Shown here: in pieces, positions 9,757-18,444 of the stretch
Position numbering within the stretch: the first letter of the stretch is position 1
Layout: each line of letters starts with the position of its first letter
DNA from: Paraburkholderia phenoliruptrix
GTDB lineage: Bacteria > Pseudomonadota > Gammaproteobacteria > Burkholderiales > Burkholderiaceae
Direction of reading: 5' to 3'
DNA: 64,000 nt
NCBI RefSeq assembly: GCF_019511605.1
Contig: NZ_JAEUAV010000001.1
Span: 1-64,000, forward strand
The notes under the pieces: generated by a model
Databases searched by the model: none
The model's input: the letters and a program-made list of their open reading frames with translations, nothing else
What the model was told of the DNA's origin: nothing
Position numbers and translations under genes: made by a program

Positions 9757-10572
9757 CTATTTGCGCACTGCGCCGGCAATGGCGCGCAACTGCTCGCCGA
9801 GCCCGGTGAGCACCAGCTGGTCACGCACCTGATCGACAAAAATGCCGACGAAAAGCGCGAGCATCATCACCGTGAGCGCGCCCTTCACGGGCTGACTGAG
9901 CGTCATCAGTTCGAGCTTTTGCGCGGACTTCGCCGCAAAGCCGAATGCAAAATCGACCAGCAGCAACATCAGCATCATTGGCGCAGCGAGCTTGGCGGTG
10001 GTCTGCATCAGCGAGTCCGTCTGTTGGAGCACGAAGCTCTCCAGCACGTTCGCGGGCACCGGCGTGGCCGACGTAAGCGGCCACCAGTGGTACGACTCGT
10101 AGAGCGCGCCGAGCAGGAAGGTCATGCCGCCGAAGGTCCAGAACGCGACGCTTGCCACCTGTGCGAGCAGCGTGCCGGTCGGCGTGGATTGTTCCTCGCG
10201 CAGTGGATTGGTGATCTGCACGTTGTTGTAGCCGGCCAGATCGTCGACATAGATGCCCGCGCCTTCGGCCACCCAGAATACCGTGGATGCCGCGAATCCA
10301 AGCAACAGCCCAATGGCCGCCTCGCGCAGGCCGATTACGACCAGCGCGGTGCCGCTCAGCGACGTGTACAGCGAAACCGGCTGGCCATAAGCGATGAACG
10401 AGCTGAACAGCAACACTACGCCGTTGCGCACCACGCCTTGCAGGATACCGTCTGCGGTGGGCGGAAACAGGTAAAGCACCACGAAAAGCCGCACGGAACA
10501 CACGCCGAGCACGGTCAGCGAGCGGATCAATGTGGCGCCGAACTGCGGCAGCGTGCTGATGGTGTCGTACAT
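9757..10572 (-). CDS. sctT: T3SS inner-membrane export protein SctT (HrcT)
   Basis: A 271-aa multi-pass protein of normal length with hydrophobic segments throughout, including L-G-V-C-S-V-R-L-F-V-V-L-Y-L-F, the polar loop 'GAGIYVDDLAGYNNVQITNPL' region and A-A-P-M-M-L-M-L-L-L-V-D-F-A-F-G-F. Together with SctR and SctS it forms the export-gate complex at the base of the machine, related to flagellar FliR. It lies 39 bp after sctO in the same operon. Confidence 0.94.
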   Translation of the reverse strand: MYDTISTLPQFGATLIRSLTVLGVCSVRLFVVLYLFPPTADGILQGVVRNGVVLLFSSFIAYGQPVSLYTSLSGTALVVIGLREAAIGLLLGFAASTVFWVAEGAGIYVDDLAGYNNVQITNPLREEQSTPTGTLLAQVASVAFWTFGGMTFLLGALYESYHWWPLTSATPVPANVLESFVLQQTDSLMQTTAKLAAPMMLMLLLVDFAFGFAAKSAQKLELMTLSQPVKGALTVMMLALFVGIFVDQVRDQLVLTGLGEQLRAIAGAVRK

Positions 10573-10611
10573 TATGGAAGACTAATCAAATCACAAAACG
10601 TTGCCGCCCTG

Positions 10612-11151
10612 TCATGCCGCTGGGCGCTGCGCCCGAGCAGAGAAGCGCAAACGTGCGAGCGCCGCTTCTTCCGCTTCCTCGTCGCCGGCGTCGGCTGCCT
10701 CGCGCTCGAGGGCCGCGCGCAGGCCGGCCATGCGCTTGCTACATAGATCGATGCGTCCGCGGTTTTGCGCAAGCGCGTGAGTCGCAGCGGCGAGTTGATC
10801 AGCCTTGCCGCGCAAGGCTGCCTCCAGCGCCGCGAGTTCGTTTTCCATCTGCGAGACCCGCACGGCGACAACTTCCGCATAGCGCATCGTCGCATTCAGT
10901 TCGGCCAACTGAAACGCGGTGCCGGCCGTCATCATCTTTGAGATACGGGTGTGAAAACCGTGCAACTGGGCCCGCTCCGCATCCGTGCGCGCGAGTTGCG
11001 CGTCGCGCTGCGAAAGCGCCGCGGCGTGCGCTTCGCGCGCGGCAACCACGCCTGATTGCAGACGGCGCTCCAGCCGTTCGCGGCGGCCAATGGTCAACTG
11101 CAGCGCGGCCATGCGCCGACGTGTCGTCTCGGGGCTTTGCGTCGTGGTCAT
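10612..11151 (-). CDS. sctO: T3SS stalk protein SctO (HrpB7-like)
   Basis: A 179-aa protein rich in Ala, Arg, Glu and Leu, predicted to be mostly coiled coil (R-R-E-R-L-E-R-R-L ... L-A-E-L-N-A-T-M-R-Y-A-E-V-V-A-V-R). SctO proteins (FliJ/YscO/HrpB7) form the central stalk that couples the SctN ATPase to the export gate. Sequence similarity in this family is low, so the call rests on composition, length and its place between sctN and sctT. The ATG at 11151 (MTTTQSPETTRRR) starts 4 nt after the sctN stop codon. Confidence 0.82.
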   Translation of the reverse strand: MTTTQSPETTRRRMAALQLTIGRRERLERRLQSGVVAAREAHAAALSQRDAQLARTDAERAQLHGFHTRISKMMTAGTAFQLAELNATMRYAEVVAVRVSQMENELAALEAALRGKADQLAAATHALAQNRGRIDLCSKRMAGLRAALEREAADAGDEEAEEAALARLRFSARAQRPAA

Positions 11152-11155
11152 GGGT

Positions 11156-12559
11156 TCAGCCGGTCGCCGCTTGCGCCAGTTCAAATAACCGCGCCTCGGT
11201 GTCCTGCGGCGCCGCCATTTCGTGGGTCGCCTGATTGAAGAATGCGCGCATCGCGTCGATCTTGCGGATCGCCTCGTCCGCAAGCGGATTGCCGCCCGGC
11301 TGATATTCGCCTATCTGCAGCAGCAGCTCGACCTCGCGATGCTTCGCGAGCAGTTCGCGCAAGCGGGCCGCCGCGCGCACGTACTCGGGCGTCATGACCT
11401 GCGGCATCACACGCGAGAGGCTCGCAAGCACGTCGATGGCCGGATACTGGTTTTTGGCGGCAATTTCGCGCGACAGGATCATGTGCCCGTCGACAATCCC
11501 GCGCACTTCCTCGGCAATCGGATCGTTGCCCGATTCGTCTTCAGCAAGCACGGTGTAGAGCGCGGTGATCGAGCCGTGCTCGCCCATGCCGGCCCGCTCC
11601 AGCAGGCGCGGCAGCTCCGCGAAAATCGACGGCGGAAAGCCGCGCCGCGCGGGCGGCTCGCCGGCGGCAAGGCCGATCTCGCGCTGCGCGCGCGCAAAGC
11701 GCGTGAGCGAGTCCATCATCAGCAGCACGCGCTGCCCGCGGTCGCGAAAGTGCTCGGCAATCGCGGTGGCCACATAGGCCGCCTTCGCGCGCTCGATCGA
11801 CGAGCGGTCCGAGGTTGCACACACCACAACGGAGCGCGCCATGCTCTCGGGCCCGAGGATCAGTTCGACGAACTCGCGCACCTCGCGGCCGCGCTCGCCG
11901 ATCAGCGCGATCACGGCCACGTCGCATTGCGCGCCGCGCGCGAACATGCCGAGCAAGGTGCTTTTGCCGACGCCTGCCGGCGCGAAAATTCCCATGCGCT
12001 GCCCTTCGGCGAGCGTCATCATGCCGTCGACCACGCGCACGCCGGTGGCAAGCGGCGTGTCGATCATGCGCCGGCTCATCGGCGAAGGCGGATTCGCAAA
12101 CACCGGGCGTTGTTCGGTCGCCCCGAGCGGCCCGAGTCCGTCAATCGGCTCGCCGAGGCTGTCGATCACGCGGCCGAGCAACGTGTCGCCGACCGGCACA
12201 GTCAGCGAACGGCCAAGCCCCACGACGCGCGTGGAGCGCGAAATGTCCGCGAGCCGCGAGAACGGCGAGAGCAACGCGACGTCGCGGGTAAAGCCGATCA
12301 CTTCCGCGTGCTGAAGCAACGCGCCGTTCGCCGCGCGCAATTCGCACAATTCGCCGAGCGTCACGTCGAGCCCGGCCACCTTAACGAGCGTGCCGATGAC
12401 TTCGAGCACCTTGCCGGTTCGCGCGATGCTCGGCGTCGACAGAATCTCGTGTTCAATCGCATCGGCAAGGCGCTGTGCATCGAAGAGCGGAAGCAGCGCG
12501 TCATCCGGCTCGCTCATTTCGCGGATGCGGGGCATGGTGGCCGCGCGCGGCGAACTCAT
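11156..12559 (-). CDS. sctN: T3SS ATPase SctN (HrcN)
   Basis: A 467-aa hexameric ATPase that unfolds substrates and strips chaperones at the cytoplasmic face. Walker A is A-P-A-G-V-G-K-S-T (residues 193-201) and Walker B is [10 protein letters not shown] (Asp 282). Other F1-type landmarks are present: [19 protein letters not shown] and [12 protein letters not shown]. Its ATG overlaps the sctL stop codon as ATGA, indicating translational coupling. Confidence 0.97.
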   Translation of the reverse strand: MSSPRAATMPRIREMSEPDDALLPLFDAQRLADAIEHEILSTPSIARTGKVLEVIGTLVKVAGLDVTLGELCELRAANGALLQHAEVIGFTRDVALLSPFSRLADISRSTRVVGLGRSLTVPVGDTLLGRVIDSLGEPIDGLGPLGATEQRPVFANPPSPMSRRMIDTPLATGVRVVDGMMTLAEGQRMGIFAPAGVGKSTLLGMFARGAQCDVAVIALIGERGREVREFVELILGPESMARSVVVCATSDRSSIERAKAAYVATAIAEHFRDRGQRVLLMMDSLTRFARAQREIGLAAGEPPARRGFPPSIFAELPRLLERAGMGEHGSITALYTVLAEDESGNDPIAEEVRGIVDGHMILSREIAAKNQYPAIDVLASLSRVMPQVMTPEYVRAAARLRELLAKHREVELLLQIGEYQPGGNPLADEAIRKIDAMRAFFNQATHEMAAPQDTEARLFELAQAATG

Positions 12560-13548
12560 TGCCAGCCCTCGTTGTTCGAGGCGCCTGCATCCGCGAGTTC
12601 GGCGGCGTGGCGGTCCAACGTTTGCGGATTACGTGCGAGCGGTTGCATGGCTTCGTCCGCCTCGTCCGCTTCACCCACCTCGCCAGCTTCGCCGCTATCG
12701 CCCATTTCGCTCGCTGACTGCTTGAGCGCGCGCGACACCGCGAGCCGCATCGCTCGCATTTGCGTGGAGAGGCTCGCGTCGATTGCACCGAAGTCGGACT
12801 CGCACAGGCAACTGCCCGGCGCGAGCCGCTTGTCCGCGACAACCGAGAGCGGGAACGGCCGGCCGAGATCGCGCCAGCGAGTCGAGAGCCGATCGAATGC
12901 AATGCACGCCTTGTCGTAATCGACCGGACTCACGGCGACGCGCAGCCAGGTCGCGCCCTCGACGATGCGGTCCACCGTCGAAAGCGCCCGCTCGAACAAT
13001 TGGTCGGCCTGCTGCACCTGAACGATCTGCTCGACGGCCACCGTTACGATGCTTGCAATGCGCTCGCGCATTTTCAGTTGCGCCCTGCGTTGTTTCGCGC
13101 CCGCGTCAGCAAGACGCGCCATCCAGTCGGCGAGTGCGCGCTGTTCGCCGTCGCGATAGCCGCGCGTGGCCGCCTGCTCGTATTCGTGCTGCGCGGCCTC
13201 GCGGATCGCATGGGCCTCAGCGTGGGCCGCGGCGACAATCGCCGCCGCTTCATCGTGGGCGGCGGCAAGCGTGGCGTCGCGATCGGCGGCTAGTTGTGCG
13301 TACGCAGCGTCGAGTTCCAACAACGCGCCGAAGGCGGCACGCGGCACCACGTCGGCATGCGCGCCCACCTGGCCAAGGCCGTTCGGTTTGCCTGGCAGTT
13401 TGCCACTCGGTTTGCCACTCGGTTTGCCGCTCGGTTTGCCTCGCGGTTCGCCGGACGTTTCGCCAGGCGGCTCGCCGTCGCAGAGGACGTCGCTGATGCC
13501 CTCGCCGACGGCGGGCAGCAGCCGGTCCGATCTCAGCCAAATAGCCAT
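12556..13548 (-). CDS. sctL: T3SS ATPase regulator SctL (HrpB5/HrcL)
   Basis: A 330-aa protein; the ATG at 13548 gives the conserved start M-A-I-W-L-R-S-D and overlaps the end of sctK by 16 bp. SctL (FliH-like) dimers bind and control SctN and link it to the sorting platform. A long Ala/Glu/His-rich helix with heptad character covers about residues 85-170, followed by the conserved C-terminal domain ([10 protein letters not shown] ... W-L-R-V-A-V-S-P). Residues about 25-55 carry a tetrapeptide repeat, K-P-S-G, not expected in the family, and the C-terminus has a Gly-Glu-Ala acidic run. Confidence 0.92.
   Translation of the reverse strand: MAIWLRSDRLLPAVGEGISDVLCDGEPPGETSGEPRGKPSGKPSGKPSGKLPGKPNGLGQVGAHADVVPRAAFGALLELDAAYAQLAADRDATLAAAHDEAAAIVAAAHAEAHAIREAAQHEYEQAATRGYRDGEQRALADWMARLADAGAKQRRAQLKMRERIASIVTVAVEQIVQVQQADQLFERALSTVDRIVEGATWLRVAVSPVDYDKACIAFDRLSTRWRDLGRPFPLSVVADKRLAPGSCLCESDFGAIDASLSTQMRAMRLAVSRALKQSASEMGDSGEAGEVGEADEADEAMQPLARNPQTLDRHAAELADAGASNNEGWQ
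13381..13475 (-). repeat. Short tandem repeat in sctL encoding Lys-Pro-Ser-Gly units
   Basis: Imperfect 12-bp units (plus strand CGGTTTGCCACT and variants) encode repeated G-K-P-S tetrapeptides. The repeat stays in frame and lies in the N-terminal part of sctL, ahead of the coiled coil. Confidence 0.8.
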
Positions 13549-15053
13549 GCCCACTCCGGAAGCAGTTCGGGAAGTTGCGCGAAAAGAAGCGCGGTGCCGC
13601 CCGCGTCGAGTTCGCGTGCGCTTGCGCTCGGCCACGGCGGCGGCAGATCGCGCGGCAGTGCGAGGCGCAGCAACGGACACGGGCGCGCCGCGGGTGTGGG
13701 GTAATGGTGCGGGTGGCTCGCATCGTAAGCGTGCTTGTGGTGGTGCGCTTCCTGCGGTTCTTCGTGCAGTCCTCCATGCCGACCTTCATTTGGGCCTTGG
13801 GGCGGCCCTTCATGCGGGCGTTCATGCGGGCGTTCATGCGGGCGTTCATGCGGGCGTTCATGCGGGCGTTCATGCGGACGTTCATGCGGACGTTCATGCG
13901 GTCCTTGATGCGGTCCTTCATACGGTCCTTCATGCGGTCCATCGCGAAGACCTTCGCGCAGTCCTTCATGAACACCTTCGCGCAGTCCTTCATGAGGACG
14001 TTCGTGCGGTCCTTCGCGAAATCCTTCGCGCAGTCGTTCATGCAGCCCTTCGCGCGGATCGTCACTGGATCTGTTGCGCGCGCCTTGCCGCTCTGCCGCG
14101 GCCAGCTTCTGCGACCATGCCGCCTCCTGCATATCTCTCGCGAGCAACGCATAGCCTTCATAGGCAAGCCGCTCGTCGTCGATCTCGTCGAGCGGAGGCA
14201 AATCGCCTCGCGCGACGAGGCGCCCCACATCTGGCGCATTCGCCGGTACTTGACGGGGCGCCTTGGCGGACACCTTAGTGGGCAGATCAGCGGGCATATC
14301 GGCGAGCAAACGGGCCAACTCGTTGCCGGGCGCGGCTTGAGCCCACTCGTTGACCAGCGCCGCATGAGCCGCGCCCTGCCCAGGCGCGAACGCCAGCCGT
14401 TCGAGCGGCACCCCGACCCAATGCGCGAGACGACGGCGGCTCTGCTTGTCGATCAACCGCCGCACCTCGGCGCGGCGCAACAGCAACGCGCGCATGCGCA
14501 GCACACGCAGACCGACCTCGACCGGCAACGCATCGAGCACGGCAGGGTTCGGCGCGCGCAGGCTGTCGAATCCCGGCAGCGCCACATCCGCGGCGCGCAA
14601 CAGCGCCCGCGAACAGACGGCCAACGCTGCGGCGCGTGTGCTTGCAAGCGCATCGCGCAGCGCGTCGAAGGCGGCAGACGCCGTAGCGGGCGACACATCG
14701 AGCGCCGACGCCCACCACGACGGATGCGCCCAGCGCGCGGCCTCGCTCGCATTGCGCTGCCACGCGGCAAGCGCGGCAGCCGTGCGCGAAAACGGAAACG
14801 CAGCGGGAGGCGCAGAGCGAAACGCAGGGGCGGACGTAGAGGAAGGCGCAACGGCGGGCGCGGTTGAAGAAGGAGCTGCGGCCAGCGTTGAGGAAGGCGC
14901 TAAAGGAAGCGCTGCCAAACACGCCGAGCCAGGCCCAGCAGCCCCCGAGGCAAGCGCCGAGGCAGACCCCGAACCAGGCGCAGGTGACGTTGCGGGAAAC
15001 GCCGAGGCACCCGACGCCGCAACCGCGGCCAGGAACACGGTGGACGCCGCCAT
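13533..15053 (-). CDS. sctK: T3SS sorting-platform protein SctK (HrpB4-like), expanded
   Basis: About 506 aa, more than twice the length I expect for HrpB4-type SctK proteins (roughly 200). The ATG at 15053 shares one base with the sctJ stop (TGATG), typical of coupling. The N-terminal 90 residues are Ala/Ser/Pro-rich; the recognisable core is about residues 90-290 (W-A-H-P-S-W-W-A-S-A-L ... L-R-M-R-A-L-L-L-R-R-A-E-V-R-R-L-I-D). A striking tetrapeptide-repeat segment follows (about residues 330-430, units such as R-P-H-E, G-P-H-E, G-L-R-E), then a short conserved-looking tail ending L-P-E-W-A-W-L-F-G. SctK links the cytoplasmic sorting platform to the inner-membrane ring. The identity of the core rests on operon position. 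Confidence 0.8.
   Translation of the reverse strand: MAASTVFLAAVAASGASAFPATSPAPGSGSASALASGAAGPGSACLAALPLAPSSTLAAAPSSTAPAVAPSSTSAPAFRSAPPAAFPFSRTAAALAAWQRNASEAARWAHPSWWASALDVSPATASAAFDALRDALASTRAAALAVCSRALLRAADVALPGFDSLRAPNPAVLDALPVEVGLRVLRMRALLLRRAEVRRLIDKQSRRRLAHWVGVPLERLAFAPGQGAAHAALVNEWAQAAPGNELARLLADMPADLPTKVSAKAPRQVPANAPDVGRLVARGDLPPLDEIDDERLAYEGYALLARDMQEAAWSQKLAAAERQGARNRSSDDPREGLHERLREGFREGPHERPHEGLREGVHEGLREGLRDGPHEGPYEGPHQGPHERPHERPHERPHERPHERPHERPHERPHEGPPQGPNEGRHGGLHEEPQEAHHHKHAYDASHPHHYPTPAARPCPLLRLALPRDLPPPWPSASARELDAGGTALLFAQLPELLPEWAWLFG
13800..14056 (-). repeat. 12-bp repeat array in sctK encoding about 20 tetrapeptides
   Basis: The plus strand shows tandem TTCATGCGGGCG units, nearly perfect from about 13809 to 13900, then diverging to GTCCTTCATGCG and GTCCTTCGCGCA types. 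On the coding (minus) strand these give Arg/Gly-Pro-His-Glu and Gly-Leu-Arg-Glu tetrapeptides. The gradient from perfect to diverged copies suggests recent expansion at one end. The opposite strand is also open here, but only because a 12-bp unit lacks stops in several frames. Confidence 0.92.
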
Positions 15054-15913
15054 CACGCAGCCGACGAAGGTTTCGCCCGTCGCCATTTGCCGACGAGCGC
15101 ATGGACCCGCGCATGTACCCGAGCATGAATCCGCGAATACAGCGAAGCGGCCGTGCGTTGCGCGGGCATGCCGCGCCGCAGCCACAAGAAGAGGCTTGCG
15201 GCGCCGACCAGAAACACCAGTGTGGCGGCAACAAGCGCGGGCAGCGGCGACGTCTGCATCGGCGCAACTCTCGGCAGATCCACGGGATCGGCGGCCACGG
15301 CTGTTACGCTCACCGCGTCGTAGGTCAAGCCCTCCACGCTGTGCATCACGAGCGTCTTGATTTGCGGCACTAGCGCGTTCGCGTCGGAATCCGGCCGGTA
15401 CTTGATGAACACCGACGCCGACGACGGCTTCATCTGCTGCGCAAGCGGATCGTTGTTCGGCAGCACGATCTGCACGCGCGCGACGATCACGCCGTCGATC
15501 TTCGAAAGCGTCGCGGACAGCTCCTGCGACAAACCGTAAATGAACCGCACACGTTCCTCGGTCGGCGTCGACACCAGGCCGTCCTTCTTGAAGAGGCTGC
15601 CCAGATCGTCGTAACGGCTGTGCGGCAGGCCGCGTTCGCGCAGCACCTGCATCGCGCGAACCAGTTGCTTGTCGTCAACTTCGAGCGTCCAGCTCTTGCC
15701 ATTGTCGACCGTGCTCTTCGACGCATCGACGCCCTGCTCCAGCAGCGCCACCACCATCTCGTTCGCGTCCTGTTCGGTGAGGTTGCGGTACAGCTCCTTC
15801 TGGCAGCCCGAGACGAGCATGCAGCCGGCCATTGCGAGTCCGAGCAGAGCCGCGCGCATCGCATGGGCGCGCGGGCCGGCTGCGGCACGCAGCGCTTGCG
15901 TTGTATTGAGCAT
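15053..15913 (-). CDS. sctJ: T3SS inner-ring lipoprotein SctJ (HrcJ)
   Basis: A 286-aa lipoprotein of the YscJ/PrgK/HrcJ family that forms the periplasmic inner-membrane ring. The lipobox is L-V-S-G-C with Cys 37, after a short hydrophobic signal; an internal ATG at codon 19 could also be used. Conserved ring-building motifs are seen: [28 protein letters not shown] and [13 protein letters not shown]-terminal membrane segment (about residues 223-243) is followed by a basic tail of R-V-H-A repeats. Confidence 0.95.
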   Translation of the reverse strand: MLNTTQALRAAAGPRAHAMRAALLGLAMAGCMLVSGCQKELYRNLTEQDANEMVVALLEQGVDASKSTVDNGKSWTLEVDDKQLVRAMQVLRERGLPHSRYDDLGSLFKKDGLVSTPTEERVRFIYGLSQELSATLSKIDGVIVARVQIVLPNNDPLAQQMKPSSASVFIKYRPDSDANALVPQIKTLVMHSVEGLTYDAVSVTAVAADPVDLPRVAPMQTSPLPALVAATLVFLVGAASLFLWLRRGMPAQRTAASLYSRIHARVHARVHALVGKWRRAKPSSAA

Positions 15914-15916
15914 GGC

Positions 15917-16306
15917 CTATTGATTCTTCATCAGGGTTTCGACCGACGACTTCGACGAGTTGACCACGCCCATCTTGGCCTCCATGTCGAGCTGCGTGCT
16001 CGCGAGTTCGAGCGTCGCCTTCATCGCGGCAGCGGTCATCTCCTGCACCGACATGCTGTTCGCCTGACTGGACAGCGCGACCACGTCGTTCACCGACTTC
16101 TGGATCTCCGCATCCTGCGACGCCGCCATCTGCGCGATTATGTTGTTGCTCATGTCGTCCCCGCGATTGGGCGGCGCCATGCGCGGGTTCTGCATCATCG
16201 CCTTGAAGCGGTCTCCGGCCTGTTGCAGCGACGCGTCGCCGCCCGCGGCCGGCGCGGCCGCCTGCAGCGCGGCCACAATCTGCTGGTTGGTGACAGAAAG
16301 TGCCAT
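15917..16306 (-). CDS. sctI: T3SS inner rod protein SctI (HrpB2)
   Basis: A 129-aa protein; ATG at 16306 follows an AGAGG site. HrpB2-type SctI proteins form the inner rod and are themselves early secreted substrates needed for pilus assembly. The C-terminal half is helical and matches the family (M-S-V-Q-E-M-T-A-A-A-M-K-A-T-L-E-L-A-S-T ... S-S-K-S-S-V-E-T-L-M-K-N-Q). It is separated from sctJ by only 3 bp. Confidence 0.9.
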   Translation of the reverse strand: MALSVTNQQIVAALQAAAPAAGGDASLQQAGDRFKAMMQNPRMAPPNRGDDMSNNIIAQMAASQDAEIQKSVNDVVALSSQANSMSVQEMTAAAMKATLELASTQLDMEAKMGVVNSSKSSVETLMKNQ

Positions 16307-16393
16307 GGTGAGCCTCTTGCCGTGGATGGGTTCGGGCGGCGTCGCCCAGATTCCAACGCGCTGATTCAAGCGTGCCGATTCACATGCGCCGGT

Positions 16394-16969
16394 TTAAATC
16401 CGCAGATATCCCTGCTGCGCGAGCGCCTCGTGGTGACTGGCCGGCGGAGGCGGCGTCGTGACGACAGGCGGCTCCTGCGGCAACTCGTCGTTGAGCGCGG
16501 TGATCGACAGCGGCACTTCGAAAGTGCCGCCGTTGCGATAGACGCGAATCGCCTCGCGCAGATCGTCGCGTGCCTCCAGCGCCCGCATGAGTTGCCGCGT
16601 GTCGCGATCGGGATTTTGCGCAAGCGCCGCGCTCGCCCACTGGCGCCAGCCCGCATCCCCTTTCACGGAAAGACAGAACGCGAGCAGCGCCTTCGCATAC
16701 GAGAAATGCGGCGCGCCCTCGATCACGCGCGAGAACACGCGGATCGCGTCGTCCCAATGGCCGCGCTGCATGTACAGCACGGCTTCCATCGTGTCGAGCT
16801 CGGCCATGCGCGGGCGCAATAGACGCAGCGCGTCGAGTGTCAGTTCGATGTCGTAGGGATCTGCTTCGAGCGTCGGAAAGTTGTTGAGCAGCGCGCAGGA
16901 CAGCGTGTCGATCAGACCGCCCACAATGGCCTGACTGCAGTTGAGGTAATCCGGCGTGGTGGTACTCAT
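16394..16969 (-). CDS. hrpB1: T3SS periplasmic/accessory protein HrpB1 (HrpK)
   Basis: A 191-aa protein starting at ATG 16969 with a good AGGAG site. The body (residues 1-150) is a helical TPR-like protein with the HrpB1/HrpK signature: A-L-L-N-N-F-P-T-L, L-R-L-L-R-P-R-M-A-E-L-D-T-M-E-A, and G-H-W-D-D-A-I-R-V-F. In Xanthomonas HrpB1 is a peptidoglycan-binding periplasmic protein needed for type III secretion. A Pro-rich C-terminal tail is slightly longer than usual. It is the first gene of the minus-strand operon, preceded by a perfect PIP box at 17095-17119. Confidence 0.9.
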   Translation of the reverse strand: MSTTTPDYLNCSQAIVGGLIDTLSCALLNNFPTLEADPYDIELTLDALRLLRPRMAELDTMEAVLYMQRGHWDDAIRVFSRVIEGAPHFSYAKALLAFCLSVKGDAGWRQWASAALAQNPDRDTRQLMRALEARDDLREAIRVYRNGGTFEVPLSITALNDELPQEPPVVTTPPPPASHHEALAQQGYLRI

Positions 16970-17058
16970 GGCGAGAACTCCTGCTGATGGCCTGGTCGAC
17001 GAAGCACTGCGGCGCGACGCCGATCGAGGCATCGGCACGCGGCGCGCAGCGATGCACC

Positions 17059-17119
17059 AGGATACCGTCCGGCTCGCTCAGCCACATGCGCGATACGAAG
17101 CGAGCGCGATGTATGCGAA
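17059..17119 (-). promoter_or_regulatory. PIP box with -10 for the hrpB1-sctC operon
   Basis: Read on the minus strand: TTCGC (17119-17115), 15 nt, TTCGT (17099-17095), 30 nt, then TATCCT (17064-17059), matching TTCGB-N15-TTCGB-N30-32-YANNNT. In Xanthomonas and Ralstonia this element is bound by HrpX/HrpB. It lies 126-150 bp upstream of hrpB1. Confidence 0.9.
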
Positions 17120-17203
17120 GTGCGAGCACGGCGGGACCGACGATACCGCGCGTGCGCGCTCTTCGTCGCTCGAGCTGACACAGCCCCTGCCCACCCCGCT
17201 CGC

Positions 17204-17264
17204 TTCGCTTCCCACACGCAGGCTTCGCATTCGCTGCGCCCTGCGCCGAGCGGCCCGCTACCGT
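17204..17264 (+). promoter_or_regulatory. PIP box with -10 for the sctU-sctV-sctP operon
   Basis: TTCGC (17204-17208), 15 nt, TTCGC (17224-17228), 30 nt, then TACCGT (17259-17264): an exact fit to the plant-inducible-promoter consensus. It lies 115 bp upstream of the sctU ATG and is back-to-back with the hrpB1 box, 85 bp away. Confidence 0.9.
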
Positions 17265-17343
17265 CGGGCTACGAAGGCATGGGCGTCGCGTATCGGCATC
17301 ACACGCGCCGGGCCGCGCGCATTTGGTGACGAGCGGAAAGGTC

Positions 17344-18444
17344 ATGAGCGAAGAGAAAACCGAGCAGCCCACCGACAAGCGGCTGCGCGACACGCGCAAG
17401 GACGGCGAAACGTCGAAAAGCGCCGATCTGGTCGACGCCGCGACGATGGCCGCGGTGCTCGGCGTGCTCGCGTTTGCGGCAGCGCACTTTGGCGGGGCGC
17501 TGCGCTCCATTGTGAATATTGCGCTTGAATTCGTGTCGGGCAGTCACGATCAGCCGCTCATGTTCGGCAAGCTGTTCGATCTCGGCAAAGAGGCGCTGAT
17601 CGTGATCGTCCCATGCGTCGGTGCGGCGGCGCTCGCAGCAGTGGCCGCCTTGATGCCGCAGGTAGGTTTTCAGATCGCGACCAAGCCGGTCGTGCCCGAT
17701 CTCAAGCACGTCAGCCCCGTGGACGGCGTCAAGCGGATTTTTTCGTGGCGCACGGTAATCGACCTCGTGAAGATGATCGTCAAAGCCGCCATTATCGGCG
17801 CGGTGATGTGGTTCACGATCAAGTGGATCCTGCCGTTGATCGTCGGTTCGCTGTATCAGCCGCTGCCCGAACTCTCCAGGTTGTTCTGGTCGCTGCTTGT
17901 CAAACTGTGTGCCGTCGCCGTGACGGTATTCATCGTGATAGGGGTCGTCGACGTGAAGCTGCAACGCGTGCTGTTTCTGCGCAAGCTGAAGATGTCGAAA
18001 GACGAAGTAAAGCGCGAACGCAAGCAGATGGACGGCGACCCGAAAATCAAAGCCGAACGCAAGAAACTCGCGCGCGAGTTCGCCACCTCCGCCGCGCCCG
18101 CGCAGCGCGTGGGCTTTGCGAACGCGCTGATCGTCAACCCGACGCACTATGCGGTAGCCGTCCGGTATGCACCAGCCGAACATCCGCTGCCGCTCGTGAT
18201 CGCGCGCGGCATGGACGAAAGCGCCGCGCAATTGCGGCGCTTTGCGCGCGACGCCAATGTGCCGATTATCGGCAATCCGCCGGTTGCGCGGGCGCTTTAC
18301 AAGGTTGGAATCGACGAGCCGATTCCGCAGGAACTGTTCGAAACCGTCGCCGCGATCCTGCGCTGGGTCGACGCAATCGGCGCGCGGCGGATCGAGGGCC
18401 GCGAGGACCACAACGTCGGGAGCCGCGATGTTCAAGACACTTAA
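17344..18444 (+). CDS. sctU: T3SS export-switch protein SctU (HrcU)
   Basis: A 366-aa protein of the FlhB/YscU family. Four membrane segments occupy about residues 30-205, and the cytoplasmic domain contains the autocleavage motif N-P-T-H at residues 265-268. Cleavage there drives the switch from early (rod, pilus) to late (translocon, effector) substrates. ATG at 17344 (M-S-E-E-K-T-E-Q-P-T) follows a GGAAAGG site. It overlaps sctV by 17 bp. Confidence 0.97.
   Translation: MSEEKTEQPTDKRLRDTRKDGETSKSADLVDAATMAAVLGVLAFAAAHFGGALRSIVNIALEFVSGSHDQPLMFGKLFDLGKEALIVIVPCVGAAALAAVAALMPQVGFQIATKPVVPDLKHVSPVDGVKRIFSWRTVIDLVKMIVKAAIIGAVMWFTIKWILPLIVGSLYQPLPELSRLFWSLLVKLCAVAVTVFIVIGVVDVKLQRVLFLRKLKMSKDEVKRERKQMDGDPKIKAERKKLAREFATSAAPAQRVGFANALIVNPTHYAVAVRYAPAEHPLPLVIARGMDESAAQLRRFARDANVPIIGNPPVARALYKVGIDEPIPQELFETVAAILRWVDAIGARRIEGREDHNVGSRDVQDT

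Noticed and set aside
13800..14056. CRISPR array
   Set aside because: Units are 12 bp and contiguous with no spacers; the heptamer array at 28254-28344 is rejected for the same reason.
13166..14278. Plus-strand frames rich in His-Ala-Gly-Val or Phe-Met-Arg-Ala repeats
   Set aside because: They are the reverse reading of the 12-bp repeat in sctK; no ribosome site and the flanks have no protein-like character.
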